Notes: generated by a model from the sequence alone, not told the origin. Counted from the stretch's first letter, positions 1 to 15,421 are shown. The stretch: DNA of 64,000 nt from Streptomyces umbrinus (GCF_030817415.1 NZ_JAUSZI010000002.1:7006001-7070000), one strand, 5' to 3'. Translations and numbers: made by a program.

Positions 1-96
1 TTGACCGCCGCCTGAGGCGACGGTCGTAGCGGGCCGAACGTACGCCCGCCTCACCAGTACATCCGGCACCTGCCGAATTAGTGGAAGGACGCCATC
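1..96 (+). other. Intergenic leader upstream of rplL with imperfect hairpin
   Basis: No gene can be supported in these first bases. This is the usual place for the rplJ-rplL gap, so the missing upstream gene is probably rplJ. Bases 3-12 and 16-25 form an imperfect 10-bp hairpin (one C-A mismatch) with a three-base loop, which could be a weak attenuator or an mRNA-processing structure. A purine-rich ribosome binding site, GGAAGGA, lies at about 82-88 ahead of rplL. The end of rplJ cannot be placed from this window. Confidence 0.45.
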
Positions 97-477
97 ATGG
101 CGAAGCTGTCCCAGGAAGAGCTGCTCGCGCAGTTCGAGACCCTCACCCTCATCGAGCTCTCCGAGTTCGTGAAGGCCTTCGAGGAGAAGTTCGACGTCAC
201 CGCCGCCGCCGCGGTCGCCGCCGGCCCCGCCGCCGCTGCCGCCCCGGCCGAGGCCGAGGCCGAGCAGGACGAGTTCGACGTCATCCTCACGGGTGCCGGC
301 GAGAAGAAGATCCAGGTCATCAAGGTCGTGCGTGAGCTGACCTCCCTGGGTCTCAAGGAGGCCAAGGACCTCGTGGACGGCGCTCCGAAGCCGGTCCTCG
401 AGAAGGTCGCCAAGGACGCCGCCGAGAAGGCCGCCGAGTCCCTCAAGGGCGCCGGCGCCTCCGTCGAGGTCAAGTAA
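97..477 (+). CDS. rplL: 50S ribosomal protein L7/L12
   Basis: Encodes the 126-residue stalk protein of the large ribosomal subunit, which recruits translational GTPases such as EF-Tu and EF-G. The N-terminal dimerisation domain begins [10 protein letters not shown]. An Ala/Pro/Glu-rich flexible hinge follows at about residues 35-60. The globular C-terminal domain contains the conserved segments [12 protein letters not shown] and [14 protein letters not shown]. The ATG is preceded by GGAAGGA. Length and order just before rpoB match other actinobacteria. It is probably co-transcribed with an upstream rplJ, with partial read-through into rpoB past the hairpin at 577-610. Confidence 0.98.
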   Translation: MAKLSQEELLAQFETLTLIELSEFVKAFEEKFDVTAAAAVAAGPAAAAAPAEAEAEQDEFDVILTGAGEKKIQVIKVVRELTSLGLKEAKDLVDGAPKPVLEKVAKDAAEKAAESLKGAGASVEVK

Positions 478-576
478 CACCACGAGCCGTCCACCAGGCG
501 CCCTCAGGGGCGCCGTGGCCCCGGCTCCAGCGAGCCGACGCAGCCGCTCCCGCAGGGGCTGTAACGCTGACGCATC

Positions 577-610
577 GAAGAGCGATCATCCATCTGGGTG
601 GTCGCTCTTC
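577..610 (+). terminator. Attenuator-like hairpin between rplL and rpoB
   Basis: Two 15-base arms (577-591 and 596-610) pair almost perfectly around a four-base ATCT loop. No clear T-run follows, so it may be a partial terminator or an RNA-processing site rather than a full stop. A partial attenuator and an RNase III site lie in the equivalent gap in E. coli. That would let stalk proteins be made in excess over RNA polymerase subunits. Confidence 0.7.
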
Positions 611-1140
611 GGCGTTCGAGGGGGCCGTGCGGCGACTGCCTTGCGCTGTCGGTCGCGACGAGTATGGTGATCTTCGTTCGTGCCTCCGGCCGCCCTGTGA
701 CGGGCAGCAAGACAGGTTGCAAGACGGGTTGCAAGTGACGATGGCAGCACCCGGTTCGGGCATGGGGGGCCTTGACGAACCGCACGCAGCGCGCAATTCT
801 CAGGACGCGTCGTCACAACGATCCGGATCCGAGGCATGGATCGGTGGCGAAGAGGGCAGTATCGATGTGCATCGAGGGCGTGGCTTGCAGCAGGGGTTGA
901 GAACAACGAGGGTCTTCAAAAACCCGCACTGGACATCAGTGGGCCTAGTGGCTACACTGACCCTTTGCGCTGCCTGTTAGCTGCCTCCTGCCCGTCACCA
1001 GGGGCATGCCCTCGCTTCAGCACTGTGGATTGAACCGATCCTGACCTGGCCTTTTGGCTGATTCAGGAAACGGCTGTCCCGGTGTCCGGCTTGGGACCGG
1101 TACGCGCGTAGTGAGTCCGAGCCCTCGGAAGGACCCCCTC
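611..1140 (+). other. Long non-coding region and 5' leader of rpoB
   Basis: I see no convincing gene in this gap; reading frames across it lack codon bias and ribosome binding sites. It holds the likely rpoB promoter (930-958), leaving an untranslated leader of roughly 170 nt. The leader begins with a T/G/C-rich stretch around 961-1000 that resembles, from memory, a conserved actinobacterial rpoB leader. A GGAAGGA-type site lies just before the TTG start at 1141. Confidence 0.5.
930..958 (+). promoter_or_regulatory. Probable rpoB promoter (housekeeping sigma type)
   Basis: TGGACA at 930-935 and TACACT at 953-958 are separated by 17 bp, a good match to HrdB/sigma-70-type -35 and -10 elements. 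It lies downstream of the 577-610 hairpin, so rpoBC could be transcribed independently of the rplJL genes. Confidence 0.6.
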
Positions 1141-4100
1141 TTGGCCGCCTCGCGCACTGCCTCCGCGAATACGAACAACGGCGCCAGCACCGCCCCGCTG
1201 CGCATCTCTTTTGCAAAGATCAAGGAGCCCCTCGAGGTTCCGAACCTTCTTGCGCTGCAAACCGAGAGCTTCGACTGGCTGCTCGGAAACGACGCGTGGA
1301 AGGCTCGTGTCGAGGCGGCTCTGGACAGCGGACAGGACGTCCCCACCAAGTCCGGTCTGGAGGAGATCTTCGAGGAGATCTCCCCGATCGAGGACTTCTC
1401 CGGGTCGATGTCCCTGACTTTCCGCGACCACCGCTTCGAGCCTCCCAAGAACTCGATCGACGAGTGCAAGGAGCGCGACTTCACGTACGCCGCCCCGCTC
1501 TTCGTCACCGCCGAGTTCACCAACAACGAGACCGGCGAGATCAAGTCCCAGACGGTCTTCATGGGCGACTTCCCGCTCATGACCAACAAGGGCACCTTCG
1601 TCATCAACGGCACCGAGCGTGTCGTCGTGACGCAACTGGTCCGTTCGCCGGGTGTCTACTTCGACTCCTCCATCGACAAGACGTCCGACAAGGACATCTT
1701 CTCGGTCAAGGTCATCCCCTCCCGGGGTGCCTGGCTGGAGATGGAGATCGACAAGCGCGACATGGTCGGTGTCCGCATCGACCGCAAGCGCAAGCAGTCC
1801 GTCACCGTTCTCCTGAAGGCTCTCGGTTGGACGACCGAGCAGATCCTCGAGGAGTTCGGCGAGTACGAGTCCATGCGCGCCACCCTGGAGAAGGACCACA
1901 CCCAGGGCCAGGACGACGCACTGCTCGACATCTACCGCAAGCTGCGTCCGGGCGAGCCCCCGACCCGTGAGGCCGCGCAGACGCTGCTCGAGAACCTCTA
2001 CTTCAACCCGAAGCGCTACGACCTCGCCAACGTCGGCCGTTACAAGGTCAACAAGAAGCTGGGCAGCGAAGCCCCGCTGGACGCCGGGATCCTGACCGTC
2101 GAAGACATCATCGAGACGATCAAGTACCTGGTGAAGCTGCACGCCGGTGAGACCGAGACCGTTGGTCCCAACGGCGCCTCGATCGTCGTCGAGACCGACG
2201 ACATCGACCACTTCGGCAACCGTCGTCTGCGCAACGTCGGCGAGCTCATCCAGAACCAGGTCCGTACGGGTCTGGCGCGTATGGAGCGTGTCGTCCGTGA
2301 GCGGATGACGACCCAGGACGTCGAGGCGATCACGCCGCAGACCCTGATCAACATCCGGCCGGTCGTCGCCTCCATCAAGGAGTTCTTCGGCACCAGCCAG
2401 CTGTCGCAGTTCATGGACCAGAACAACCCGCTGTCGGGCCTGACGCACAAGCGTCGTCTCAACGCGCTCGGCCCGGGTGGTCTGTCCCGTGAGCGGGCCG
2501 GCTTCGAAGTCCGTGACGTGCACCCCTCGCACTACGGCCGCATGTGTCCGATCGAGACCCCCGAAGGCCCGAACATCGGCCTGATCGGCTCGCTCGCCTC
2601 CTACGGCCGGATCAACGCCTTCGGTTTCGTCGAGACGCCGTACCGCAAGGTCGTCGAGGGCCAGGTCACCGACGAGGTCGACTACCTCACGGCCGACGAG
2701 GAGGACCGGTTCGTCATCGCGCAGGCCAACGCCTCGCTCAATGACGACATGCGCTTCGACGAGGCTCGTGTCCTGGTCCGCCGTCGTGGCGGCGAGGTCG
2801 ACTACGTCCCCGGTGACGACGTCGACTACATGGACGTCTCCCCGCGCCAGATGGTGTCCGTCGCGACCGCGATGATCCCCTTCCTGGAGCACGACGACGC
2901 CAACCGTGCCCTCATGGGCGCGAACATGATGCGCCAGGCCGTGCCGCTGATCACCGCCGAGGCCCCCCTCGTCGGTACGGGCATGGAGTACCGCTGCGCC
3001 GTCGACGCCGGTGACGTCATCAAGGCCGAGAAGGCGGGTGTCGTCCAGGAGGTGTCCGCGGACTACATCACCGTCGCCAACGACGACGGCACGTACACCA
3101 CGTACCGCGTCGCCAAGTTCTCGCGTTCCAACCAGGGCACCTCGGTCAACCAGAAGGTGATCGTGGACGAGGGCGACCGGGTCGTCGAGAACCAGGTTCT
3201 CGCCGACGGTCCGGCCACCCAGGAAGGCGAGATGGCGCTGGGCAAGAACCTGCTCGTCGCCTTCATGCCCTGGGAGGGTCACAACTACGAGGACGCGATC
3301 ATCCTGTCGCAGCGCCTCGTGCAGGACGACGTCCTCTCCTCGATCCACATCGAGGAGCACGAGGTCGACGCCCGTGACACCAAGCTCGGCCCCGAGGAGA
3401 TCACCCGGGACATCCCGAACGTCTCCGAGGAGGTCCTGGCCGACCTCGACGAGCGCGGCATCATCCGCATCGGTGCCGAGGTCGTCGCCGGCGACATCCT
3501 GGTCGGCAAGGTCACGCCCAAGGGTGAGACCGAGCTGACCCCGGAGGAGCGCCTGCTCCGCGCGATCTTCGGTGAGAAGGCGCGCGAGGTGCGCGACACC
3601 TCGCTGAAGGTGCCGCACGGCGAGATCGGCAAGGTCATCGGCGTCCGCGTCTTCGACCGTGAGGAGGGCGACGAGCTTCCCCCCGGTGTGAACCAGCTTG
3701 TGCGCGTGTACGTGGCGCAGAAGCGCAAGATCACCGACGGTGACAAGCTCGCCGGCCGTCACGGCAACAAGGGCGTCATCTCCAAGATCCTGCCGATCGA
3801 GGACATGCCGTTCCTGGAGGACGGCACCCCGGTCGACATCATCCTCAACCCGCTGGGTGTCCCGTCCCGAATGAACCCGGGACAGGTCCTGGAGATCCAC
3901 CTCGGCTGGCTCGCCAGCCGCGGCTGGGACGTCTCCGGTCTGGCGGACGACTGGGCGCAGCGCCTCCAGGCCATCGAGGCCGACAAGGTCGACCCGGGCA
4001 CGAACGTCGCCACCCCCGTCTTCGACGGTGCGCGTGAGGACGAGCTGGCCGGTCTGCTGCAGCACACGATTCCGAACCGCGACGGCGAGCGCATGGTGCT

Positions 4101-4623
4101 CCCCACCGGTAAGGCGCCTCTGTTCGACGGCCGTTCCGGCGAGCCGTTCCCGGAGCCGATCTCGGTCGGCTACATGTACATCCTCAAGCTCCACCACCTG
4201 GTCGACGACAAGCTCCACGCGCGCTCGACCGGTCCGTACTCGATGATCACCCAGCAGCCGCTGGGTGGTAAGGCCCAGTTCGGTGGCCAGCGCTTCGGTG
4301 AGATGGAGGTGTGGGCGCTCGAGGCTTATGGCGCCGCTTACGCCCTCCAGGAACTGCTGACCATCAAGTCCGACGACGTGACCGGCCGCGTGAAGGTCTA
4401 CGAGGCCATCGTCAAGGGCGAGAACATCCCCGAGCCCGGCATTCCCGAGTCCTTCAAGGTGCTCATCAAGGAAATGCAGTCGCTCTGCCTCAACGTGGAG
4501 GTGCTGTCCTCGGACGGCATGTCCATCGAGATGCGCGACACGGACGAGGACGTCTTCCGCGCCGCGGAGGAGCTCGGTATCGACCTGTCCCGGCGCGAGC
4601 CGAGCAGCGTCGAAGAGGTCTGA
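1141..4623 (+). CDS. rpoB: DNA-directed RNA polymerase subunit beta
   Basis: The 1160-residue beta subunit forms half of the RNA polymerase active-site cleft. I place the start at TTG 1141 because it gives the usual streptomycete N-terminus ([11 protein letters not shown]), sits just after GGAAGGA, and gives a length close to the roughly 1161 residues of other Streptomyces; reading upstream to 1054 adds unconserved residues. The rifampicin pocket is visible ([20 protein letters not shown], then [11 protein letters not shown]). Residue 441 is Asn where S. lividans/coelicolor have Ser442 (E. coli Ser531). The C-terminal clamp ends near [14 protein letters not shown]. rpoC follows after 97 bp. 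Confidence 0.98.
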   Translation: MAASRTASANTNNGASTAPLRISFAKIKEPLEVPNLLALQTESFDWLLGNDAWKARVEAALDSGQDVPTKSGLEEIFEEISPIEDFSGSMSLTFRDHRFEPPKNSIDECKERDFTYAAPLFVTAEFTNNETGEIKSQTVFMGDFPLMTNKGTFVINGTERVVVTQLVRSPGVYFDSSIDKTSDKDIFSVKVIPSRGAWLEMEIDKRDMVGVRIDRKRKQSVTVLLKALGWTTEQILEEFGEYESMRATLEKDHTQGQDDALLDIYRKLRPGEPPTREAAQTLLENLYFNPKRYDLANVGRYKVNKKLGSEAPLDAGILTVEDIIETIKYLVKLHAGETETVGPNGASIVVETDDIDHFGNRRLRNVGELIQNQVRTGLARMERVVRERMTTQDVEAITPQTLINIRPVVASIKEFFGTSQLSQFMDQNNPLSGLTHKRRLNALGPGGLSRERAGFEVRDVHPSHYGRMCPIETPEGPNIGLIGSLASYGRINAFGFVETPYRKVVEGQVTDEVDYLTADEEDRFVIAQANASLNDDMRFDEARVLVRRRGGEVDYVPGDDVDYMDVSPRQMVSVATAMIPFLEHDDANRALMGANMMRQAVPLITAEAPLVGTGMEYRCAVDAGDVIKAEKAGVVQEVSADYITVANDDGTYTTYRVAKFSRSNQGTSVNQKVIVDEGDRVVENQVLADGPATQEGEMALGKNLLVAFMPWEGHNYEDAIILSQRLVQDDVLSSIHIEEHEVDARDTKLGPEEITRDIPNVSEEVLADLDERGIIRIGAEVVAGDILVGKVTPKGETELTPEERLLRAIFGEKAREVRDTSLKVPHGEIGKVIGVRVFDREEGDELPPGVNQLVRVYVAQKRKITDGDKLAGRHGNKGVISKILPIEDMPFLEDGTPVDIILNPLGVPSRMNPGQVLEIHLGWLASRGWDVSGLADDWAQRLQAIEADKVDPGTNVATPVFDGAREDELAGLLQHTIPNRDGERMVLPTGKAPLFDGRSGEPFPEPISVGYMYILKLHHLVDDKLHARSTGPYSMITQQPLGGKAQFGGQRFGEMEVWALEAYGAAYALQELLTIKSDDVTGRVKVYEAIVKGENIPEPGIPESFKVLIKEMQSLCLNVEVLSSDGMSIEMRDTDEDVFRAAEELGIDLSRREPSSVEEV

Positions 4624-4720
4624 CGGGTCTGGCCGGGGCTCCTTGAACAAGAGCCCCGGCTAACCCCGGACCCCAGTCAGACCAGTGAAGAATCGACCCC
4701 GAAAGAGGGATTGACGACAA

Positions 4721-8620
<3,900 letters not shown>

Positions 8621-8639
8621 GCGGGTTGCTTGAGTTGAA

Positions 8640-8667
8640 GGGCGGTCACCTTTCGGGGTGGCCGCCC
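8640..8667 (+). terminator. rpoBC operon terminator
   Basis: Two 11-base arms (8640-8650 and 8657-8667, one G-U pair) flank a TTTCGG loop and are followed by a T-containing tail. It lies 20 bp after the rpoC stop codon. Confidence 0.85.
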
Positions 8668-8754
8668 TTCGGCTTTTCCCGTGACGGGAACCTATGCCGG
8701 AAATGCCGCGTTGGAGCATGATGGAAGCCCAGTCTTTCGGGGGGAGGTGCTCCC

Positions 8755-9381
8755 GTGTCGTACCCGTCGTGGCAGCCCGGGGAGGGGCCGAAGGATCCGC
8801 AGGCCCGGCAGCGGCCGGGTGGTGTGCCGTCCTGGCGTGGGCAGGGTGGTCAGCCGCCCGTCTGGTACGGGCAGGGCGGTCCGCCGCAGCCCGGGCACGC
8901 GGACGGCAGCCATTCGATGCTCGCCTCGCACGCGGACCGGGAGCGGGCCGTCGACGTGCTCAGAGCCGGCTTCGGCGAGGGGCGCATGGAGCAGGCCGAG
9001 TTCGAGAAGCGGGTGGCGAGGGCCTACGCGGCCCGTACGGTGGGCGAGCTGGCCCTTCTGGTGGCCGACCTGCCCCAGGGGCCCGTACCGCTGCCGGCGG
9101 CCGTAGGAGCCGTGCCACGGACGTTCCTGCCCCTTCCCGTGCCGAAGACGAACGAGAAGGCGATCGGGTCGGCGATCTGCGGTGGGCTGTGCCTGGTAAC
9201 CGTCGGGCTCACCGGTCTTCCCGCGGTGATTCTCGGCCATTCCGCACGCTCGGAGATCCGGCGCACGGGCGAGGGCGGTGACGGTCTCGCGCTCACCGGA
9301 CTCGTCATCGGATGGCTGGCCACGGCCAGCTGGACACTTGTGGTGACGCTGCTGCTCATCGCCGCGCTGACGACCGGATGA
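8755..9381 (+). CDS. DUF1707/DUF4190-type small membrane protein
   Basis: Encodes 208 residues in three parts. Residues 1-50 are a Pro/Gly/Gln-rich cytoplasmic tail. Residues 54-108 match the DUF1707 pattern (LASHADRERAVDVLRAGFGEGRM, then a conserved FEKRV...AARTVGEL). The C-terminal part, about 138-208, has two hydrophobic helices typical of DUF4190. The GTG start at 8755 follows GGGGAGG at a good distance. It is probably monocistronic, bounded by the rpoC terminator and the str promoter. Proteins of this type are common in streptomycetes between rpoC and rpsL; no biochemical function is known to me. Confidence 0.85.
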   Translation: MSYPSWQPGEGPKDPQARQRPGGVPSWRGQGGQPPVWYGQGGPPQPGHADGSHSMLASHADRERAVDVLRAGFGEGRMEQAEFEKRVARAYAARTVGELALLVADLPQGPVPLPAAVGAVPRTFLPLPVPKTNEKAIGSAICGGLCLVTVGLTGLPAVILGHSARSEIRRTGEGGDGLALTGLVIGWLATASWTLVVTLLLIAALTTG

Positions 9382-9445
9382 AGATCACGGACGGCGTGGC
9401 GGCTTGGCATGGCCCACTCAGTGATGTTAGTGCGGCCCATTTGTT

Positions 9446-9474
9446 TTGACCGCAGCGTATGAGGTAGGTACGCT
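9446..9474 (+). promoter_or_regulatory. str operon (rpsL) promoter
   Basis: TTGACC at 9446-9451 and TACGCT at 9469-9474 are spaced by 17 bp. This would give a leader of about 185 nt before rpsL. The same -35 hexamer starts the probable rpsJ and rplM promoters in this window. Confidence 0.7.
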
Positions 9475-9594
9475 CAGACCTTGTGCCTGGGGTGTGCCCT
9501 GGCTCCCGTGCGTGCCTTCAAACCGCAAGGGGAGTCGTAAGCGGCCACCGTAAATCTGCGCCCTTCTCGCTTCACGGCGAGAGTCCGCAGGATT

Positions 9595-9619
9595 CGACAC
9601 ACCCGACCGCGTGGGTCGG
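9595..9619 (+). promoter_or_regulatory. Leader stem-loop shared with the rpsJ leader
   Basis: The sequence CGACAC, one base, then an 18-base core at 9602-9619 (CCCGACCGCGTGGGTCGG) recurs at 26359-26383 upstream of rpsJ. The core folds into a CCGACC/GGTCGG-type stem with a small GC loop. Its location in the leader, 50 nt before the rpsL start, suggests an RNA-level control element or processing site. Confidence 0.6.
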
Positions 9620-9669
9620 CGATGTTCCAGGTTAGCTTCACCATTCGGCACACAGAAACCGGAGAAGTA

Positions 9670-10041
9670 GTGCCTACGATCCAGCAGCTGGTCCGGAAGG
9701 GCCGGCAGGACAAGGTCGAGAAGAACAAGACGCCCGCACTCGAGGGTTCGCCCCAGCGTCGCGGCGTCTGCACGCGTGTGTTCACGACCACCCCGAAGAA
9801 GCCGAACTCGGCCCTGCGTAAGGTCGCGCGTGTGCGTCTGACCAGCGGGATCGAAGTCACCGCTTACATTCCGGGTGAGGGACACAACCTGCAGGAGCAC
9901 TCCATCGTGCTCGTGCGTGGTGGCCGTGTGAAGGACCTGCCGGGTGTTCGCTACAAGATCATCCGAGGTTCCCTGGACACCCAGGGTGTCAAGAACCGCA
10001 AGCAGGCCCGCAGCCGCTACGGCGCCAAGAAGGAGAAGTAG
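9670..10041 (+). CDS. rpsL: 30S ribosomal protein S12
   Basis: A 123-residue decoding-centre protein. The start is GTG 9670, directly after GGAGAAG; it gives the conserved N-terminus [10 protein letters not shown] and the usual streptomycete length. An upstream ATG at 9622 would add 16 unconserved residues. Lys43 (TTTPKKPNS) and Lys88 (GGRVKDLPG), the residues changed in streptomycin-resistant mutants, are wild type. It is the first gene of the str operon; rpsG starts 2 bp after the stop. Confidence 0.98.
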   Translation: MPTIQQLVRKGRQDKVEKNKTPALEGSPQRRGVCTRVFTTTPKKPNSALRKVARVRLTSGIEVTAYIPGEGHNLQEHSIVLVRGGRVKDLPGVRYKIIRGSLDTQGVKNRKQARSRYGAKKEK

Positions 10042-10043
10042 AA

Positions 10044-10514
10044 ATGCCTCGTAAGGGCCCCGCCCCGAAGCGCCCGGTCATCATCGACCCGGTCTACGGT
10101 TCTCCTCTTGTCACGTCGCTCATCAACAAGGTGCTGCTGAACGGCAAGCGCTCCACCGCCGAGCGCATCGTCTACGGCGCCATGGAGGGCCTGCGCGAGA
10201 AGACCGGCAACGACCCGGTCATCACGCTCAAGCGCGCTCTTGAGAACATCAAGCCGACCCTCGAGGTCAAGTCCCGCCGTGTCGGTGGCGCCACCTACCA
10301 GGTGCCGGTCGAGGTCAAGCCCGGCCGCGCGAGCACCCTGGCGCTGCGCTGGCTGGTCGGTTACTCCCGCGCCCGTCGCGAGAAGACCATGACCGAGCGT
10401 CTGCTCAACGAGCTTCTCGACGCCTCCAACGGCCTCGGTGCCGCTGTGAAGAAGCGCGAGGACACCCACAAGATGGCCGAGTCCAACAAGGCCTTCGCGC
10501 ACTACCGCTGGTAG
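10044..10514 (+). CDS. rpsG: 30S ribosomal protein S7
   Basis: A 156-residue primary 16S rRNA binding protein that nucleates assembly of the 30S head. It begins [10 protein letters not shown] and contains the conserved [18 protein letters not shown] segment. Its ribosome binding site (AGGAGAAG) lies within the last codons of rpsL. In E. coli S7 is the translational repressor of this operon; whether that holds here cannot be seen. Confidence 0.98.
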   Translation: MPRKGPAPKRPVIIDPVYGSPLVTSLINKVLLNGKRSTAERIVYGAMEGLREKTGNDPVITLKRALENIKPTLEVKSRRVGGATYQVPVEVKPGRASTLALRWLVGYSRARREKTMTERLLNELLDASNGLGAAVKKREDTHKMAESNKAFAHYRW

Positions 10515-10553
10515 TCGCTACCCCCATCGAGACCGAGAGAAGACCGAAGCCTT

Positions 10554-12680
10554 ATGGCTACCACTTCACTTGACCTGGCCAGGGTCCGCAACATCGGGAT
10601 CATGGCCCACATCGACGCGGGTAAGACGACCACCACCGAGCGGATCCTCTTCTACACCGGCGTCAGCTACAAGATCGGTGAAGTCCACGACGGCGCTGCC
10701 ACCATGGACTGGATGGAGCAGGAGCAGGAGCGTGGCATCACGATCACCTCTGCTGCTACCACTTGTCATTGGCCGCTTGAGGACAACGACTACACGATCA
10801 ACATCATCGACACCCCGGGTCACGTCGACTTCACGGTCGAGGTGGAGCGTTCGCTCCGCGTCCTCGACGGTGCCGTCACCGTGTTCGACGGCGTCGCGGG
10901 TGTCGAGCCGCAGTCCGAGACGGTGTGGCGTCAGGCCGACCGTTACGGCGTGCCGCGCATCTGCTTCGTGAACAAGCTCGACCGGACCGGCGCGGAGTTC
11001 CACCGCTGCGTCGACATGATCAGCGGCCGCCTCGGCGCGCAGCCGATCGTCATGCAGCTCCCGATCGGTGCCGAGGCCGACTTCAAGGGCGTCGTCGACC
11101 TGGTCACGATGAAGGCTCTCGTGTGGTCCGCCGAGGCGGAGAAGGGCGAGATGTACGACGTCGTCGACATCCCGGCCACCCACACCGAGGCTGCCGAGGA
11201 GTACCGCGGCAAGCTCGTCGAGACGGTCGCCGAGAACGACGACGAGATCATGGAGCTGTACCTGGAGGGCAAGGAGCCTTCCGTGGAGCAGCTGTACGCC
11301 GCGATCCGCCGCATCACCATCGCGTCCGGCAAGTCCGAAGGCACCACGGTCACTCCGGTGTTCTGTGGCACCGCGTTCAAGAACAAGGGCGTTCAGCCCC
11401 TGCTCGACGCGGTCGTGCGCTACCTGCCGACCCCGCTTGACGTCGAGGCCATCGAGGGCCACGACGTGAAGGACCCCGAGGTCGTCATCCAGCGCAAGCC
11501 GTCCGTGGACGAGCCGCTGTCCGCCCTCGCGTTCAAGATCATGAGCGACCCGCACCTGGGCAAGCTCACCTTCGTCCGGGTCTACTCGGGCCGCCTGGTG
11601 TCCGGCACTGCGGTGCTGAACTCCGTCAAGGGCAAGAAGGAGCGCATCGGCAAGATCTACCGCATGCACGCGAACAAGCGTGAGGAGATCGAGGCGGTGG
11701 GCGCCGGCGACATCGTCGCCGTGATGGGCCTGAAGCAGACCACCACCGGTGAGACGCTCAGTGACGACAAGCACCCGGTCATCCTGGAGTCCATGGACTT
11801 CCCGGCGCCGGTCATCCAGGTCGCCATCGAGCCCAAGTCCAAGGGTGACCAGGAGAAGCTGGGTGTAGCCATCCAGCGTCTCGCGGAGGAGGACCCCTCC
11901 TTCCAGGTTCACTCGGACGAGGAGACCGGCCAGACCATCATCGGCGGTATGGGCGAGCTGCACCTCGAGGTGCTGGTCGACCGTATGCGCCGTGAGTTCA
12001 AGGTCGAGGCCAACGTCGGTAAGCCGCAGGTCGCGTACCGTGAGACGATCCGCAAGGCCGTCGAGCGCGTGGACTACACCCACAAGAAGCAGACCGGTGG
12101 TACGGGTCAGTTCGCCAAGGTGCAGATCGCGATCGAGCCGATCGTGGACGGCGACGCCTCGTACGAGTTCGTGAACAAGGTCACCGGTGGCCGTATCCCG
12201 CGGGAGTACATCCCGTCGGTGGACGCCGGTGCGCAGGAGGCCATGCAGTTCGGCATCCTCGCCGGTTACGAGATGACGGGCGTCCGCGTCACGCTTCTCG
12301 ACGGTGCCTACCACGAGGTCGACTCCTCCGAGCTGGCGTTCAAGATCGCCGGTTCGCAGGCCTTCAAGGAGGCCGCCCGCAAGGCCAGCCCCGTGCTGCT
12401 CGAGCCGATGATGGCCGTCGAGGTCACCACGCCCGAGGACTACATGGGTGACGTCATCGGCGACATCAACTCCCGCCGTGGCCAGATCCAGGCCATGGAG
12501 GAGCGTGCCGGTGCCCGCGTCGTGAAGGGCCTCGTGCCCCTCTCGGAGATGTTCGGCTACGTCGGCGACCTCCGCAGCAAGACCTCGGGTCGCGCAAGCT
12601 ACTCGATGCAGTTCGACTCCTACGCCGAGGTTCCCCGGAACGTCGCCGAGGAGATCATCGCGAAGGCCAAGGGCGAGTAA
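10554..12680 (+). CDS. fusA: Translation elongation factor G
   Basis: A 708-residue GTPase that drives ribosomal translocation and recycling. The P-loop [10 protein letters not shown], switch [10 protein letters not shown] and NKLDRTGA base-recognition motif lie in the first 145 residues. Domains II to V follow in usual order, ending with the conserved [14 protein letters not shown] segment. It starts with ATG 10554, 39 bp after rpsG, behind a GAGAGAAGA site. Length is standard and no disruption is visible. Confidence 0.98.
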   Translation: MATTSLDLARVRNIGIMAHIDAGKTTTTERILFYTGVSYKIGEVHDGAATMDWMEQEQERGITITSAATTCHWPLEDNDYTINIIDTPGHVDFTVEVERSLRVLDGAVTVFDGVAGVEPQSETVWRQADRYGVPRICFVNKLDRTGAEFHRCVDMISGRLGAQPIVMQLPIGAEADFKGVVDLVTMKALVWSAEAEKGEMYDVVDIPATHTEAAEEYRGKLVETVAENDDEIMELYLEGKEPSVEQLYAAIRRITIASGKSEGTTVTPVFCGTAFKNKGVQPLLDAVVRYLPTPLDVEAIEGHDVKDPEVVIQRKPSVDEPLSALAFKIMSDPHLGKLTFVRVYSGRLVSGTAVLNSVKGKKERIGKIYRMHANKREEIEAVGAGDIVAVMGLKQTTTGETLSDDKHPVILESMDFPAPVIQVAIEPKSKGDQEKLGVAIQRLAEEDPSFQVHSDEETGQTIIGGMGELHLEVLVDRMRREFKVEANVGKPQVAYRETIRKAVERVDYTHKKQTGGTGQFAKVQIAIEPIVDGDASYEFVNKVTGGRIPREYIPSVDAGAQEAMQFGILAGYEMTGVRVTLLDGAYHEVDSSELAFKIAGSQAFKEAARKASPVLLEPMMAVEVTTPEDYMGDVIGDINSRRGQIQAMEERAGARVVKGLVPLSEMFGYVGDLRSKTSGRASYSMQFDSYAEVPRNVAEEIIAKAKGE

Positions 12681-12705
12681 CGCACACCGTTTGCACGCTT
12701 TAGGC

Positions 12706-12730
12706 TTGACACCGACCGACGGGATTCATC
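12706..12730 (+). promoter_or_regulatory. Possible internal promoter for tuf
   Basis: A consensus -35 TTGACA sits at 12706-12711 in the 143-bp fusA-tuf gap. No good -10 is visible at the standard spacing, only AT-containing bases near 12725-12730. From memory, streptomycete tuf1 has its own promoter in this gap, which supports the location but not the exact bases. Confidence 0.4.
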
Positions 12731-12823
12731 CGGAAACGGAAATCCCGGCGGGCGGCATCCCAGCAAAGATCACCCTGGCGCCGATGAGTAAGGCGTACCA
12801 GAACCACTCCACAGGAGGACCCA

Positions 12824-14017
<1,194 letters not shown>

Positions 14018-14076
14018 GCCTCGCTTACCTGTTGGGCTTGAACGCCTGGTAGCTCCAGCATCGCTGAGCTCCTTGA

Positions 14077-14110
14077 AGGGGCCCGCACGACTTCGGTCGT
14101 GCGGGCCCCT
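14077..14110 (+). terminator. str operon terminator
   Basis: Perfect 15-bp stem (arms 14077-14091 and 14096-14110) with a TTCG tetraloop, followed by TTGCTTT. Both arms recur exactly at 15422-15462, after the sigma factor gene pair. Confidence 0.92.
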
Positions 14111-14223
14111 TTGCTTTCCCGGCAGGCCCGCCGGGGCCATCCCGTCGGGGCCGTCCTGTAACGCATTCGGCTGCCTGTTCCAAGTAGAAGTGACAGCAGG
14201 ACGGACAACGGGAGGTTCACACC

Positions 14224-14820
14224 TTGGCATCCGACAGCAAAAGCCGGGGCGGTCCACCGGGAGAGCTGTACGACCCGGCCGCCTTCGAGGTCTTCTATCG
14301 CCGCCATGTCGACACCGTCACCCGCTTCATGGCCCGGCGGGTCACCGACCCGCACACCGTCGCCGATCTCACCGCCGAGACCTTCCTCGCGGTGATCGAC
14401 TCCGCCCGTGCCTACCGCCCCGACCTCGGGAGCGAGACCGCCTGGCTGTACGGCATCGCACGCAACGTGGTGGCCGCGGAAGCCCGAAGGAGCGCGCGTC
14501 AGAACGTGCTCGGCGGCCGTATCGCCGCCCACCGGCTGCTGGAAGGCGACGACATCGACCGGCTGGAGGAGAAGCTCGACGCCGAGAAGGCCGGGCGTCG
14601 CGCGCTGGCCGCCCTGGACAGTCTCCCCGACGGCGAGCGTGCGGTGATCGAACTCGTCGCCGTCGACCAGCTGAGCGTCACCGAGGCCGCCGTGGCGCTG
14701 GGCATACGCAAGGTCACCGCCCGGGTGCGGCTGCACCGGGCGCGCAGGTCGCTGCGCTCGGCGGCGGCCGGAGCCGACGGGCAGCAGGCAGCACTCACGT
14801 ATGCGGGGGGAGAGGCATGA
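14224..14820 (+). CDS. ECF-type RNA polymerase sigma factor
   Basis: A 198-residue sigma-70-family factor. Region 2 is seen at about residues 20-95 ([35 protein letters not shown]), and region 4 at about 125-180 ([20 protein letters not shown], then an HTH ending [10 protein letters not shown]). The TTG start at 14224 follows GGGAGG and is the only well-placed start. Its stop overlaps the next gene's ATG (ATGA), so the two are translationally coupled. No extra anti-sigma-type domain is fused. The cognate promoter and signal are unknown. Confidence 0.92.
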   Translation: MASDSKSRGGPPGELYDPAAFEVFYRRHVDTVTRFMARRVTDPHTVADLTAETFLAVIDSARAYRPDLGSETAWLYGIARNVVAAEARRSARQNVLGGRIAAHRLLEGDDIDRLEEKLDAEKAGRRALAALDSLPDGERAVIELVAVDQLSVTEAAVALGIRKVTARVRLHRARRSLRSAAAGADGQQAALTYAGGEA

Positions 14821-15416
14821 GCACCAGGACGACGAAGACCTTCGAGGACCGGCTGCTGAACGAACTCCAGCGGGAGATCGCTCTCAGGGCCGAGGACCCG
14901 CCGGTTCCGGAGCCGGTGATCCGCCGCACGATCACCACTCGCCGGGCGCTGGTCGCCCTCGCGGCGTGTGTCGCCGCGGTGGGGGGCGTGGTGGCACTGC
15001 CGGCGTCGACGGGCGGGGCGCAGGCGTACGCCGTAGAGCGGCACGAGGACGGCAGTGTCACGGTCAGCATGGAGGAGATCCTGCTGAGCGAGGGCGACAA
15101 GGAGGAACTGACCGAGCGGCTCCGGGCCGAGGGCATCACCGTGAGCGTGGACAAGCCCAGGAGCGGCTATGTCTGTGCGCAACCTCGTGGCGAGATGTAC
15201 CCGCCCCGCTGGGTCGTGGCCTCGGGCGACGTGGTGGTTGAGCACGAGTTCACACTGCGTTCCGGTGACTCCCTGGTCTTCGAGCAGCCTGAACCGGTGA
15301 AGGGCCGGATCAGCCCTGCGGGAAGCATGTACGCGGTCAAGGGGGCGGTGGAGCCCTGCGAGGAGGTGCCCTGGGACGGGCAGCGGGCATTCGACGAGTC
15401 CCTGGAATCGAAGTAG
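14817..15416 (+). CDS. CU044_5270-type single-pass membrane protein, likely sigma partner
   Basis: A 199-residue protein with a cytoplasmic N-terminus (about residues 1-40, FEDRLLNELQREIALR), one transmembrane helix at about 42-65 and an extracytoplasmic domain of about 130 residues with two cysteines. The ATG at 14817 overlaps the sigma factor stop by four bases. Topology and coupling fit a regulator of the upstream sigma factor, resembling CU044_5270-family proteins that accompany such sigma genes. It lacks the HxxxCxxC zinc anti-sigma motif, so anti-sigma function is inferred from context only. Confidence 0.7.
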   Translation: MSTRTTKTFEDRLLNELQREIALRAEDPPVPEPVIRRTITTRRALVALAACVAAVGGVVALPASTGGAQAYAVERHEDGSVTVSMEEILLSEGDKEELTERLRAEGITVSVDKPRSGYVCAQPRGEMYPPRWVVASGDVVVEHEFTLRSGDSLVFEQPEPVKGRISPAGSMYAVKGAVEPCEEVPWDGQRAFDESLESK

Positions 15417-15421
15417 GACCG

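Noticed and set aside
1054..1140. Upstream start for rpoB
   Set aside because: It adds unconserved residues; TTG 1141 has the ribosome site and gives the standard N-terminus.
1063..4650. Long open frame antisense to rpoB
   Set aside because: Continuous reading on the opposite strand follows from high GC at the third codon positions of rpoB; it has no ribosome binding site and no recognisable domains.
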